Shown here in pieces: positions 20,609-29,988 of a stretch of DNA of 64,000 nucleotides. The stretch spans positions 1 to 64,000 of the forward strand of contig NZ_FRBV01000001.1 in NCBI RefSeq assembly GCF_900142705.1, written 5' to 3'. Below the pieces are notes generated by a model that searched no databases, had not been told where the DNA came from, and was given only the letters and a program-made list of their open reading frames with translations. This DNA comes from Nitrosospira sp. Nsp11 (GTDB taxonomy: Bacteria; Pseudomonadota; Gammaproteobacteria; Burkholderiales; Nitrosomonadaceae). The translations under genes and the position numbers were made by a program. Position 1 is the first letter of the stretch. The number at the start of each line of letters is the position of its first letter.

Positions 20609-21055
20609 TTACCTCATGCCTGTGGGATAATACCGCTCGCTTTCCATCTGGTGCCTTTGCCATTTGTTCTGACGTTGCTTGACGCGATCCTGATAACTGC
20701 TGACTTCTTCCGTATTTTCCTTTTTTTCAGACCGCTCCTTCCTGGCTTTTCTACCTACGCGACGCCTCTCGTCGGCAGCTTTCCGCTCCTCACCCGACCT
20801 CAAATCCTTTGGCCTCACCTCGTCCGAAGCAGAGTCCCACGGTCTTGATTCCCATGGTTTCGATGCCGACGGCTTTGGATCCCATGGTCTCGCCTCCCAC
20901 GGTTTCAGCTCGGGATTTTGCTGCCCTCGCTGTTTTACCTGATTCTTGTCTGGCTCCTGCTGTCCCAACCGGGTGTCTTCAAATGCTGTGGCAGACTGGG
21001 GAACCAGCATCATGAAGGCAATAAGCGCTGTGCACTGAACACACAAAATTTTCAT
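20609..21055 (-). CDS. Secreted low-complexity protein with KPWE/RPWD repeats
   Basis: I do not recognise a family. The 148-residue product starts with a signal peptide (MKILCVQCTALIAFMMLVPQSATA, cut after ATA) and then has a tryptophan/proline repeat unit of the form KPWE-x-RPWD (KPWEARPWDPKP, KPWESRPWDS) around residues 50-75, followed by a highly charged, probably helical Arg/Lys/Glu stretch (residues ~80-135). It is predicted to be exported and largely disordered. It stands alone between the PEP-CTERM remnant and the DUF488 gene. The signal peptide and the coherent composition make it likely to be real. Confidence 0.6.
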   Translation of the reverse strand: MKILCVQCTALIAFMMLVPQSATAFEDTRLGQQEPDKNQVKQRGQQNPELKPWEARPWDPKPSASKPWESRPWDSASDEVRPKDLRSGEERKAADERRRVGRKARKERSEKKENTEEVSSYQDRVKQRQNKWQRHQMESERYYPTGMR

Positions 21056-21126
21056 AATTGAGCTACTCCCCTGCTATTGGTTCACTTCGTTATTTATGGC
21101 CCGCATTATGAACGCGGCAACCATCC

Positions 21127-21702
21127 TTATCTATCAAATTCTTCCTGCAACGGCAGATTCTCTTGCGGAGGATAAAAAATTCTCAAACCATCCGTTTGCG
21201 CCCAGGGAGTTATCAAATGTACCTTCCGTCCCTGTGTATTGATGATATCTTCAACCCGCACTCCACGCATGGTAAGCGCATCGGCGATCAACGAACGATG
21301 GCACCGCCATGGAACAGCTTCAGCACACATCAGCGCACACCGTTGGTTCCCGGCAAGCTCCATCACATCCTGCACGTTCGCGGCGAATTCAGGCGTTTGC
21401 ATGTAATCCGCATATCCGCGAAAAGACGCGTTGCGCCAGGCACCGTTGATCGAATCCTTATGCGCATGCCGCAATCCGCCAAGCCCTGGCATATGCGTGT
21501 ATTTGATGCCCGCCAGTTCCAGAGAGCCGGGCAGCGTTTCCTTATTGAACTGCGGATTATGCCGGGACCGCGGCACAGTGCGCACATCAAGCACGTGCAC
21601 GACCTCGTTTGTCTTTAACAGATTGACAAATTCATCCAATGGGTGTGTTGAGTGCCCGATTGTGCATATCAAAGGTTCGGACGCCCGCTGCTTTTTACTC
21701 AT
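21127..21702 (-). CDS. DUF488 domain-containing protein
   Basis: The 191-residue sequence matches the DUF488 family: 'ICTIGHSTHPLDEFVNLLKTNEV' at the start, 'LDVRTVPRSRHNPQFN', 'YTHMPGLGGLR' and the C-terminal 'CALMCAEAVPWRCHRSLIADAL', in which the Cys and His are invariant in the family. No biochemical function is established for it; the conserved Cys/Arg arrangement suggests a small catalytic or nucleic-acid-related enzyme. It appears monocistronic, on the same strand as its neighbours. Confidence 0.85.
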   Translation of the reverse strand: MSKKQRASEPLICTIGHSTHPLDEFVNLLKTNEVVHVLDVRTVPRSRHNPQFNKETLPGSLELAGIKYTHMPGLGGLRHAHKDSINGAWRNASFRGYADYMQTPEFAANVQDVMELAGNQRCALMCAEAVPWRCHRSLIADALTMRGVRVEDIINTQGRKVHLITPWAQTDGLRIFYPPQENLPLQEEFDR

Positions 21703-21898
21703 GGCGTTAGCTTCTTCCCCGCTCGCTGTTATCCTCTATCGGCACGTTAAGCACCGGAAACACTCTTATCATGGAAAACATCGAAGAACAACGAAAGTAA
21801 GTCCAGCACTTACGTTAACATTCTCTTCTTATCCTCGAAACAATTGCAGAGAGCGGACGAGGCTGCCTACAGGTATCCCCGCATGCGTCAGCCACACG

Positions 21899-23650
21899 CT
21901 ACTGCAACGCCTTTCCTGCCGGCGGTGCTGAAATGCACCCGAAGCGGGATGCGTTGAGTTCCACGTCGGCGCGCTCCCACGCCTTTTTGAAACGCGCCTC
22001 AATGAGCGCTGCCTGATCATCCTTGTTTTGCAAGCGCAGCGCTTGCAACAGGCCATAAAATGCCCACCCGTTGTTACGATTGCGCCTAAGGTCTTCCCAA
22101 TACACCGTTTCCGCTTCGGCTGGACGCTCCGATTCGAGCAGGATAGCGCCCAGCGCCAGCCTTGGCGGAGACTGCCATTCCGACGGTTCCGTATAAGCCA
22201 GGCTATCCTCAAGGCGGATTGCCCGTTCAAGATGCGCGATAGCGGTATCGAACTGCCCGCGAGCGGAGGCGATTTCGCCTGCTAGCACTTCGGGACCAAT
22301 ACTCAGTACGGCGCGCGCGGAATTGAGCGAGAAGAGCGGCCAATCCAGTGACCCGCTCTTCATGATCTCACGCAACGCGTCCAACTCCTGCTCGGCTTGC
22401 TGCAACTGCCTCGTCGCGACAAACGCAAGGCCACGTGCGTAATGCCAACCGCCCTTCAAAAACGCATTCGTCGACGGTGGCGCGGGCTCCTGGAGAATCT
22501 CATTCCATTTTCCGAACCTCGCATACGCCCAGTACGGCACAATCCGGAACACCGCTGTCGCCGGCACCCCCGCCAAAGCCGTGTCGTTGACGATTCCCGC
22601 TACCTTCCGTGCCGATTCGATCGCCAACCGGCTTTGCCCATCCGCCGTTGCTGCAAACCAGAGAAAGTGAATATTATGGGGGGTGTACATTATCGGGTAC
22701 ATCCCTTGTGCATGGCGATGGGCCAGATACGCCTCATCGGCTGCCATCGCGAGCTGATTGCTCTTGATCGAGTCAGCGTATCGGCCCACCCTCTGATAGA
22801 TGTGTGATGGCATGTGCACCACGTGCCCGGCCGCCGGCATCAGTGTAAGCAGCCTATCCGCCGCTTTTTCCGCCCGCTCGGGCGTGCTGGTCGATTCGAC
22901 GAGATGGATGTAAAAATGTGCCGCGCCTGGGTGGTTTGGATTTCGTTGCAAGACAGATTCGGTCAGTGCCACGATTTCAGCGGTTCCCTCTAGCGGATAA
23001 CCGTCGCGCATCCAGTAACCCCAGGAGTTGAGATCCATCATCGACTCGACATAGAGCACTGCAATATCGAGGTCGTTTGTAAATTGCTCATGCACATCCC
23101 GCATCGCATCCGCATAAGCTTTATCGTTCGCCTTTCGCTGCTCGGGTTTGCCGCTATAGCGCTTCTCGATCGCGCTGATAAGCGCCCGCTCGCGGGGCGA
23201 CGCTTTCGAACCAAGCAAGGCGGCTTTCCGCACGAGCTCCAGGGCGAGCGCCTCGTTCTCCGGCGCCATTGCTGCATTGATGTTGGGGCCGAGCACGAGT
23301 GCCTGCCCCCAATACGCCATCGCCAGGGAAGGGTCAAGCCGCGCCGCTTCCCGGAAAGAGCGGCCCGCCTCGGCATGGTTGAATGCGTAGGACAGGTTCA
23401 ATCCCTGGTTGATATACTTTTGCGCCAGCTTGTTTCGTGTGCTGACGGGAAAGGTGTGCGAGCCAAGGTTCAGCAGCCTCGGCACGGCTTTATCGTCAGT
23501 GTCTGGCTGATCCCGCTGTTCGTGATGCTTATGAACGGATCCGGGGGGCATGGATGAACCTGACTCTTCCGCCTGTGCAAACGTGGTAATGCCTGCAGTC
23601 GTCGCCACCAATCCCAGCGTGATTAAACGAAGAATAAAATGAACTTGCAT
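21899..23650 (-). CDS. Exported tetratricopeptide-repeat protein
   Basis: 583 residues with an N-terminal signal peptide (MQVHFILRLITLGLVATTAGITTFAQA) followed by an acidic and His-rich linker, then multiple TPR-type helical repeats from about residue 80 to the end ('YAFNHAEAGRSFREAARLDPSLAMAYWGQAL', 'HLERAIRLEDS'). It belongs to a widespread but uncharacterised family with a conserved 'HMPSHIYQRVGRYADS' block near the middle. The final ~20 residues (FGCISAPPAGKALQ) have low similarity to TPR. It is probably periplasmic. No partner is evident from the neighbours. Confidence 0.8.
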   Translation of the reverse strand: MQVHFILRLITLGLVATTAGITTFAQAEESGSSMPPGSVHKHHEQRDQPDTDDKAVPRLLNLGSHTFPVSTRNKLAQKYINQGLNLSYAFNHAEAGRSFREAARLDPSLAMAYWGQALVLGPNINAAMAPENEALALELVRKAALLGSKASPRERALISAIEKRYSGKPEQRKANDKAYADAMRDVHEQFTNDLDIAVLYVESMMDLNSWGYWMRDGYPLEGTAEIVALTESVLQRNPNHPGAAHFYIHLVESTSTPERAEKAADRLLTLMPAAGHVVHMPSHIYQRVGRYADSIKSNQLAMAADEAYLAHRHAQGMYPIMYTPHNIHFLWFAATADGQSRLAIESARKVAGIVNDTALAGVPATAVFRIVPYWAYARFGKWNEILQEPAPPSTNAFLKGGWHYARGLAFVATRQLQQAEQELDALREIMKSGSLDWPLFSLNSARAVLSIGPEVLAGEIASARGQFDTAIAHLERAIRLEDSLAYTEPSEWQSPPRLALGAILLESERPAEAETVYWEDLRRNRNNGWAFYGLLQALRLQNKDDQAALIEARFKKAWERADVELNASRFGCISAPPAGKALQ

Positions 23651-23844
23651 AAACGTTCCCCCCTGATAATCGTTGGTCCAGCAATCGGCGGCGCAGCGTC
23701 GGTTATTTAAGACATTATGTACCGGTAATAAAAACTATAGACGAAAAACAGGGCTGCTCAAGGGACAGACGGTGTCCGAGATAAGTTTGACATAAAATGT
23801 AAGGCAAGCTGCCGCTGCTGTAGACCCGCGCTCTCTGATCGCGA

Positions 23845-24561
23845 TCACGGAAGTGAACGCAAGTTTTTCAGGCATTCCAGACCGAAATGAATGAAGGCCA
23901 GTGCCGTCAGCACTGGTGCGAACAAGTTTAGAATAGGGATAAATTGTACCAGACCGGTCAGGAGCCCCAAGCCCCACAGTAACGACCGCTGGGAGGAAAA
24001 TATCGCGCGCATTTCGTCCTGGCTAGCGTGCTCCGCCAAGGCGTCATAACGGAACAGGCGCTGGTTCAAATACGCCGTAGCAATAAATGGTATGACCAGG
24101 CCTGCGCCGATTAACCACAAAGGAAGCGTGATCAGCCAAATAGCGACAAATATTCCGAGGGCAATCAGCGCATTGAGCAGGCTGCCAGCGAAACCGCCAC
24201 CGTTTTCGCGCTCAAGATGCGGGTAGTCACGGTCAGACACCAGATGAATCAAGGCAGGCATCGCGAATAAGGCGGTGATCACCAGCGCGGTAACGAAAAC
24301 AAGCGGCACAAACAGAATCAGATGTGTGATTGCCTGAATTCCGTACGCAACCCATCTGGGTTCGACGCCTTCGAGCCAGGTTTGAATGCCGATCGCCGTG
24401 AGGCCGCTCGCAATCCATCCCGAGAAAGTACTCCAGAACGCGATGCCTAACAGGAGCCACAACAGGCTAGCCGCCAGGATGGGCCAAATGACGATCCATA
24501 AAACCTGAAACTGAAATAAATCACGGAACGCACGCGAAAGCGCTTCGAATACCGAGGTCAC
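23845..24561 (-). CDS. EI24/CysZ-like membrane protein
   Basis: 238-residue integral membrane protein with about five hydrophobic segments, matching the EI24 domain family (CysZ-like): 'ALSRAFRDLFQFQVLWIVIWPILAASLLWLL' at the N-terminus, 'FVTALVITALFAMPALIHLVSDRDYPHLER' in the middle and 'YLNQRLFRYDALAEHASQDE' near residue 170. E. coli CysZ imports sulfate, but many EI24 proteins in betaproteobacteria are uncharacterised, so sulfate transport is only a possibility. It stands alone; the flanking gaps of about 200 bp hold nothing obvious. Confidence 0.8.
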   Translation of the reverse strand: MTSVFEALSRAFRDLFQFQVLWIVIWPILAASLLWLLLGIAFWSTFSGWIASGLTAIGIQTWLEGVEPRWVAYGIQAITHLILFVPLVFVTALVITALFAMPALIHLVSDRDYPHLERENGGGFAGSLLNALIALGIFVAIWLITLPLWLIGAGLVIPFIATAYLNQRLFRYDALAEHASQDEMRAIFSSQRSLLWGLGLLTGLVQFIPILNLFAPVLTALAFIHFGLECLKNLRSLP

Positions 24562-24784
24562 GCGTTCTCCTTCTCAGGTCTTGTTTGATATCAATGCATC
24601 CGTTAATTTTCGCCGAACCTTTACAGTGGGTTGGAAGTTACACGGGGCAATCGCTTATCGCCTCGATGTCATGTCCAGGCTACCTCGGCCCCGCGCCCAT
24701 CAATCTGTAAATTCCAAAATGTAACATCGCCGAGACACCCCAACCTGAGACACCGCAACAAGTATCCGCGATAACGTACACTAT

Positions 24785-25333
24785 TCATTGAATCCCACTT
24801 TCGCAACCCGGGTCCAACTCGTATGCAAACGAGTTGTACCAGGTGGTGCGCTCCCAGATTTCCTCGCACACCTCGCCGCAGATTTTTCGCTCGAACCCGC
24901 ACATACCGCCCAATTTAAAGCGTGCCGAATATGCACCGGCAGCATCGCCTCCCTTGAGTTCGAGGATAACCTGCCCGTTCAGCTCAGAAACGTCCAGAGA
25001 GCGCGTATTGGTAATATCCTTATAGAATTTTTCGGGGATGACAAATTGTTTACTGTCTATGAAGACGAGAAATGTTTCAGTAACAAACTTTGGGATACCA
25101 CCATCCACGCCCCATGTGCCCGCGTCAACTTCGTGGCATTCTCCGCTTTTGCATTGACGCTCACGGAATGTGACAGCAACCTTTTGGCCCGAGGGCAGCA
25201 GATACGTTTTCTCCTGCGCAAACGGCATGGCCTCGGTTTGTGCAAGCGCACAAAAAGACCATATAGCGGAGCCGAGGAGCAGCATTTTAAAGAAACCCAA
25301 CATGGGAAGACGACCATTAATTCTTGTTTTCAA
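24785..25333 (-). CDS. Exported hypothetical protein
   Basis: 182 residues beginning with a hydrophobic signal segment (MLGFFKMLLLGSAIWSFCALAQT, cut after ALA). Three to four cysteines in 'MCGFERKICGEVCEEIWERT' near the C-terminus and 'CKSGECHE' near residue 60 suggest disulfides in the periplasm. No family is recognised. The first ten residues (MKTRINGRLP) may not be used; the internal ATG of MLGFFK is an alternative start. It ends 220 bp from the EI24 gene. The 5' side carries repeat copy A. Confidence 0.6.
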   Translation of the reverse strand: MKTRINGRLPMLGFFKMLLLGSAIWSFCALAQTEAMPFAQEKTYLLPSGQKVAVTFRERQCKSGECHEVDAGTWGVDGGIPKFVTETFLVFIDSKQFVIPEKFYKDITNTRSLDVSELNGQVILELKGGDAAGAYSARFKLGGMCGFERKICGEVCEEIWERTTWYNSFAYELDPGCESGIQ

Positions 25334-25356
25334 CTGGGCTCCGTTCGCGCTTCCAG

Positions 25357-25513
25357 CAGCCGTCGGACTTGAAGAATCACAGCGAAAAAGTGAATGGGTA
25401 AGGACAGATTTTGAATATTTGAAGGCCCATAGTTATTCTACTGGCCGAAAAAGCCACGAATATGACTCGCCAGACCGCTTTTGCAGGCGATTCCCTTCAA
25501 GTCCGGCACGCTA
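25357..25513. repeat. MITE-like repeat, copy A
   Basis: About 157 bp beginning cagccgtcggacttgaag and ending with its imperfect inverted copy cttcaagtccggcacgct. Internal blocks 'agaatcacagcgaaaaagtga', 'ggacagattttga', 'gaaggcccatagttattct' and 'gcttttgcag' are shared with copies B and C. It contains the internal hairpin arms around ttatt (ggcccatag / ctactggcc, imperfect). The right end runs directly into the TAG stop of the DUF5675 gene. One base is missing in the left inverted repeat relative to copy C. Confidence 0.85.
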
Positions 25514-25906
25514 CTACGCTATTTCCAGGAATATTTTTTCGCTTTCCGCCGCAACCTTCAGTTTTTCAAATAGTCGATTGAAGGCCCATCGGCTTTCGCC
25601 GACGAAATTATCAGTTTTGGTCTCACCGACCAATATGCATCCCTCGGTGTTCGCGGCCGTATTTCCGCTATGTATCCTGACGCCTTCATAATTCGGCACA
25701 TTAAGAAGAAGCGGAAGCTGTTTTTGAAACCGCTGTGAGAAATTGATAATCACTTCATAGCGGCCGGATGGTATGGCTGTCTTTCCGGCAATTTTGACGG
25801 GTCTGACTTTATCCTCCAGGGTGTAGCACTCAAATACGCCATTTACCGATAACTCGCCAATCGTGCTCTCTTCAGAAAAATCTGTCCTTTTAATTTGCAA
25901 CTCCAT
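25514..25906 (-). CDS. DUF5675 family protein
   Basis: 130 residues with the DUF5675 pattern: 'GELSVNGVFECYTLEDKVRP', 'KTAIPSGRYEVIINFS', 'PLLLNVPNYEGVRIHSGNTAANTEGCILVGE'. The His-Ser-Gly and Gly-Cys elements resemble the L,D-transpeptidase catalytic signature, but the fold relation is inference. Such proteins occur in phages, near lytic or cell-wall genes, and in bacterial chromosomes. It stands alone upstream of cysS on the same strand, and its stop codon abuts repeat copy A. Confidence 0.82.
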   Translation of the reverse strand: MELQIKRTDFSEESTIGELSVNGVFECYTLEDKVRPVKIAGKTAIPSGRYEVIINFSQRFQKQLPLLLNVPNYEGVRIHSGNTAANTEGCILVGETKTDNFVGESRWAFNRLFEKLKVAAESEKIFLEIA

Positions 25907-26014
25907 TTTTGACTATCCTTATATTCTGGAATATAACGGAATGGAACGATCAAGTGTAACGGACGACTCTGATGATCGAGGCTGAAATTTTATAAAAATT
26001 TCTTTCGTGTAATA

Positions 26015-27415
26015 TTAAAGGATAGAAGAACTTGTTTCCCTGCGCCAGGTAGTGCCCTGAGGTCCATCCTCCAGCATAATGCCAGCCTCCAGTAATTCCC
26101 TGCGAATACTATCGGCCTCACTATAATTTCTGTTTGCCCGGGCAATGAGGCGTTGCTGAATCAGTTGCTCGATACGTTCCGGTGTGAATGCAGGATCACC
26201 TGCGAGTCCGGCGTCCTGAAAATATTGCTGCGAATTCTGTTGCAATAATCCCAACACTCCGCCCAACGCTCTCATTAGCGCCGTTTCCCGTGATGATCCG
26301 GTTTTGTTGACCTCATTCGCGAGATCAAACAGCACCGCTATAGCATCGGACGTATTGAAGTCATCATTCATCGCTTCCCTGAAACGGCGTGCATGAGGCT
26401 CTTGCCAGTCTATGGCGGCCACAGCCTCGCCGGCTTCATTTCCTCTCAGTGCAGTGTAAAGCCGATCAAGCGCACGCTTGGCATCTTCAAGATGTTGATC
26501 TGAATAGTTCAGCGGGCTGCGATAATGCGCCCGAAGAATGAAAAAGCGCACCACTTCCGGTTGATAGCGAGCAAGAATCTCGCGTACGGTAAAAAAATTG
26601 CCCAGCGACTTTGACATCTTTTCATCATTGACGCGCACAAAGCCGTTATGCATCCAGTAATTCACGAAAGGATGGTCATGCGCGCCTTCGCTTTGCGCAA
26701 TCTCGTTTTCATGATGAGGAAACTGCAAATCCTGTCCGCCCCCATGTATGTCGAAGTGTTCGCCGAGATAACGCTCAGCCATTGCGGAGCATTCAATATG
26801 CCACCCGGGACGCCCCCTGCCCCAGGGCGAATCCCATTGCGGCTCATCGGGTTTGGCGGCTTTCCATAATACGAAATCCAGCGGGTCCTCTTTGTATGGA
26901 TCGATTATTACGCGTTCCCCCGCACGTAAATCATCGAGCGATTTTCCGGAAAGTTTTCCGTAGCCAGGAAATTTATGCACCGCATAATACACATCGCCGT
27001 TGGGCGCCGCGTATGCAAGGTTTTTTTCCATCAGAATCTGAATCATGCCAATCATATCCTCCACATGGCGAGTCGCTCGTGGTTCACATGTAGGCGGCGC
27101 GACGCCGAGCGCGGCGGCGTCTTCTTCCATAGCCCGAATAAAACGATCGGTCAGCGCGTCGATGGATTCGTTATTTTCCTGGGCCCGTTTGATAATTTTA
27201 TCGTCAACATCGGTTATATTGCGTACGTACGTCACATCGAAACCGCTCGCTCGAAGCCAGCGCTGTACCATATCGAATACCACCATCATGCGAGCGTGAC
27301 CAAGATGGCAATAGTCGTAGACCGTCATGCCACAAACATATATTTTGACCTTGCCGGGAACGAGGGGAATAAAATCCTGTTTTTCCCTGGCGAGCGAGTT
27401 ATGAATTTTGAGCAT
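26015..27415 (-). CDS. cysS: Cysteinyl-tRNA synthetase
   Basis: Class I aminoacyl-tRNA synthetase charging tRNA-Cys. The HIGH-type motif is '[13 protein letters not shown]', preceded by zinc ligand Cys in '[11 protein letters not shown]'; further zinc-site residues are in 'WHIECSAMA' and '[18 protein letters not shown]'; the KMSKS loop is '[11 protein letters not shown]'. A longer open frame reaches 27481, but the ATG at 27415 ([15 protein letters not shown]) gives the conserved start and 466 residues, close to the E. coli enzyme. It is divergent from the TPR gene at 27503. Confidence 0.96.
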   Translation of the reverse strand: MLKIHNSLAREKQDFIPLVPGKVKIYVCGMTVYDYCHLGHARMMVVFDMVQRWLRASGFDVTYVRNITDVDDKIIKRAQENNESIDALTDRFIRAMEEDAAALGVAPPTCEPRATRHVEDMIGMIQILMEKNLAYAAPNGDVYYAVHKFPGYGKLSGKSLDDLRAGERVIIDPYKEDPLDFVLWKAAKPDEPQWDSPWGRGRPGWHIECSAMAERYLGEHFDIHGGGQDLQFPHHENEIAQSEGAHDHPFVNYWMHNGFVRVNDEKMSKSLGNFFTVREILARYQPEVVRFFILRAHYRSPLNYSDQHLEDAKRALDRLYTALRGNEAGEAVAAIDWQEPHARRFREAMNDDFNTSDAIAVLFDLANEVNKTGSSRETALMRALGGVLGLLQQNSQQYFQDAGLAGDPAFTPERIEQLIQQRLIARANRNYSEADSIRRELLEAGIMLEDGPQGTTWRRETSSSIL

Positions 27416-27502
27416 CTGGCAAGATTGTGAATTAGACAGGCTTCTTGGTAGAATCCCGAGGATTCCGGGACAACCCAACAAAAATCGGAGCAGTATAGCA
27501 CA

Positions 27503-28480
27503 ATGAAAATGCTGGATTTTCCCCTCATAAGCGCATTAATGGCAGCTGCCGCGCTGCTGCTGTCGAATCCCGCCGCGCTTGCCGATGAGAACGATACAGT
27601 TGCCAAACTCTACAAGCAGGGCAATTTCGCCAAGGCGCTGGAGCAAGCAGATGCTTACCTCGCCCTCAAGCCAAAGGATGCCCAGATGCGCTTCCAGAAA
27701 GGCTTGATACTGACTGAACAAAATAAGATCGCGGACGCCATCGGTATATTTTCTTCACTCGCCGAAGAATACCCGGATCTGCCGGAGCCACACAATAATC
27801 TCGCGGTGCTCTATGCAAGCCAGGGCCAATATGACAAAGCCAAGGGTGCGCTCGAAGCGGCGATACGGACCCACCCCAGCTATGCGACTGCGTATGAGAA
27901 TCTGGGGGACGTATATGCAAAGATGGCAAGTCAGGCATATGGCAAGGCATTGCAACTGGACAAGGGTAACGCCGCTGCGCAAACCAAGCTTGCAATGATC
28001 AAGGACTTGTTCACAGGGAAACCTAAAGAAATACAAACCGCATCTTCCCCATCTGTTTCCGCTGCGCCGGCAATTGATGCCCCCGTAATAGCCATGGAGA
28101 AAGTTCCGGAAAAAAGAGGGGGAAAGGCTGTAGAAAAAGCGGAAAAACCGACAACCGGGAAGACCGCCGCTGCGGAATCAGGGCCTGAAACACAACCCGC
28201 TGTTCCGGACGAATCGGATGAGGTTATCAAGACGATAGAGGCCTGGGCCAAAGCCTGGTCCGATAAGAATGTCGCGGCCTATCTGGCATTCTACGCGAGC
28301 AGTTTTCGTCCTCAGGGCGGTTCGGCGCGCGCGGCATGGGAAAAAAGCCGGCGAGAGCGCATCGGGAAACCAAAATCTATCCAGGTTGCCATTACCAACC
28401 CCAAAGTAAACTTGACCGACACCTACGCACGCAAGAGTGAGTTTCAAGCAATCGTACCACTCCGACGCAATCAGGAGTAA
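27503..28480 (+). CDS. TPR protein with NTF2-like domain; 3' end frameshifted
   Basis: Exported protein (signal peptide ending NPAALA, about residue 27) with three to four TPR units (residues ~30-165), a Pro/Ala/Lys linker and a C-terminal NTF2/SnoaL-like domain ('[28 protein letters not shown]'). The present frame stops at 28480 in unrelated residues. In the +1 frame the expected domain end is intact ([20 protein letters not shown], then EMVKTGEKWLIQQEQAGR) to a TGA at 28551-28553 that overlaps the next gene's ATG. The shift maps to a tandem ACGCACGC at 28425-28432; removing one ACGC unit restores TYARVSFK. It is either a genuine recent mutation or an assembly error. The divergent neighbour is cysS. 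Confidence 0.85.
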   Translation: MKMLDFPLISALMAAAALLLSNPAALADENDTVAKLYKQGNFAKALEQADAYLALKPKDAQMRFQKGLILTEQNKIADAIGIFSSLAEEYPDLPEPHNNLAVLYASQGQYDKAKGALEAAIRTHPSYATAYENLGDVYAKMASQAYGKALQLDKGNAAAQTKLAMIKDLFTGKPKEIQTASSPSVSAAPAIDAPVIAMEKVPEKRGGKAVEKAEKPTTGKTAAAESGPETQPAVPDESDEVIKTIEAWAKAWSDKNVAAYLAFYASSFRPQGGSARAAWEKSRRERIGKPKSIQVAITNPKVNLTDTYARKSEFQAIVPLRRNQE

Positions 28481-28549
28481 TACAACCAAGACACTTGAGA
28501 TGGTCAAAACAGGGGAAAAATGGCTGATACAGCAGGAACAAGCCGGGCG

Positions 28550-29794
28550 ATGAGATCAGCCGATCCGGCTTTCCCCAAGCGCATTCAATCAAGTACAGCC
28601 ACGATTACCACCGGCGTAATAGTCGCATTTGGTTTTGTAGCCTTTGGCGCATGGGCGGGTGACCGCCCGGTCTCGGCGGAACTATCGGTGGCCGGCCCCG
28701 AAACCATGCTGGTCAAAAGCATGCAGGAAATTGTGGAGAGTCGCATGGATGCCGCTTTAACCGGAGTCGAGCAGGTGCTCAAGACCAATCCGAATTTTCG
28801 GCTTGCTCACCTGATTAAAGGCGACCTGCTACTGGCTCGTTCTCGTCCGATCAGTAATATGGGTGATACTGCCGGGGTTTCGCAGCAGCATATTGCCGAT
28901 TTACGCGACGAAGCGCGAGCCCGACTGCTGCGGCACCGGGAACCCGTTCCACGCAACATGGCGCCGAAGTATCTTGTGCAAATGCCGCCGGAACAAAAAT
29001 ACGCAATTATTGCCGACACCGGGAAATCTCGGCTGTATATATATCAGAATGTGGATGGCCAACCTCGTTACCTTGCCGATTACTACATCAGCAGCGGCAA
29101 GAACGGAACGCAGAAACTGAAGGAAGGAGACAAGAAAACGCCGATTGGCGTATATTTTGTTACCGCTAATGTACCCCGTGAAAAACTTACCGATTTTTAT
29201 GGAGGGGGCGCATTTCCCATCAATTACCCCAACGAATGGGACAAGCTGCATGGACGCAGTGGTTTCGGCATCTGGCTCCACGGCACACCCTCGGATACTT
29301 ATAGCCGGCCACCCCGTGCCAGCGATGGTTGCGTCGTGCTGGCCAATCAGGATTTACATAGCGTAGGTGCGGCGCTGCAAGTCGGGATTACGCCCGTGAT
29401 TATCAGCAACGAAGTAGAATGGGTAAAATCCGGCACCGAAGCTACACTGCGCACCAGGCTGGCACAACATCTGGAAAAGTGGCGGCGCGATTGGGAAAGC
29501 GGAAACACTGAGGCCTACATCGGCCACTACGGTCGAGATTTTTTCAGCGGTAGCCAGAACCTGGCCGAATGGTCTCGGCACAAACGCCAGGTTAATACTG
29601 CCAAGAATTGGATTAAGGTGAGAATCAGCAACATTGGCATCTTTCTCTATCCTGGAAGAGATGATCTGGTGGTAGTGAATTTCGATCAGGAATATTCCAG
29701 CAGCAACCTTTCCAACAAAATGAAAAAACGTCAGTATTGGCTGAGGGAGCAAAAAAATGGTCCCTGGAAGATCATTTATGAAGGCACGGCCTAA
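28550..29794 (+). CDS. L,D-transpeptidase with NTF2-like C-terminal domain
   Basis: YkuD-family enzyme that cross-links or modifies peptidoglycan. After a hydrophobic export segment (ITTGVIVAFGFVAFGAWA) and a TPR-like helical stretch, the catalytic domain covers about residues 140-285 of 414: 'YAIIADTGKSRLYIYQNVDGQP' and the active-site block 'IWLHGTPSDTYSRPPRASDGCVVL', with His and Cys. The last 120 residues form an NTF2-like domain paralogous to that of the preceding gene. The frame is open ten codons further upstream, but the ATG at 28550 overlaps the ancestral TPR stop (ATGA) and has AGGA in front, so it is preferred. Confidence 0.9.
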   Translation: MRSADPAFPKRIQSSTATITTGVIVAFGFVAFGAWAGDRPVSAELSVAGPETMLVKSMQEIVESRMDAALTGVEQVLKTNPNFRLAHLIKGDLLLARSRPISNMGDTAGVSQQHIADLRDEARARLLRHREPVPRNMAPKYLVQMPPEQKYAIIADTGKSRLYIYQNVDGQPRYLADYYISSGKNGTQKLKEGDKKTPIGVYFVTANVPREKLTDFYGGGAFPINYPNEWDKLHGRSGFGIWLHGTPSDTYSRPPRASDGCVVLANQDLHSVGAALQVGITPVIISNEVEWVKSGTEATLRTRLAQHLEKWRRDWESGNTEAYIGHYGRDFFSGSQNLAEWSRHKRQVNTAKNWIKVRISNIGIFLYPGRDDLVVVNFDQEYSSSNLSNKMKKRQYWLREQKNGPWKIIYEGTA

Positions 29795-29937
29795 CAGCCT
29801 GCCGGACTTGAAGAATCACAGCGAAAAATTGACATATCTTGAGGATTTTGAAGACTTTTGAACACTAATCGAAAAAGCAGCGAAATAGGAACCGGCCAGA
29901 CGCTTTTGCAGCCGATTTCCTTTAAGTCCGAAGGCTG
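29795..29937. repeat. MITE-like repeat, copy B
   Basis: 143 bp starting cagcctgccggacttgaag directly after the TAA of the L,D-transpeptidase gene and ending ctttaagtccgaaggctg. The ends are inverted copies of each other. It shares 'agaatcacagcgaaaaat', 'gaggattttgaag', 'gcgaaatagga' and 'gcttttgcagccgatttcc' with copies A and C. The internal hairpin around ttatt is lost through a central deletion, which makes this copy about 17 bp shorter than C. Confidence 0.85.
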
Positions 29938-29988
29938 CCAGTTCCAAACCGATCAACCATTTTATTGACTACCTTTACTTTTACACCT

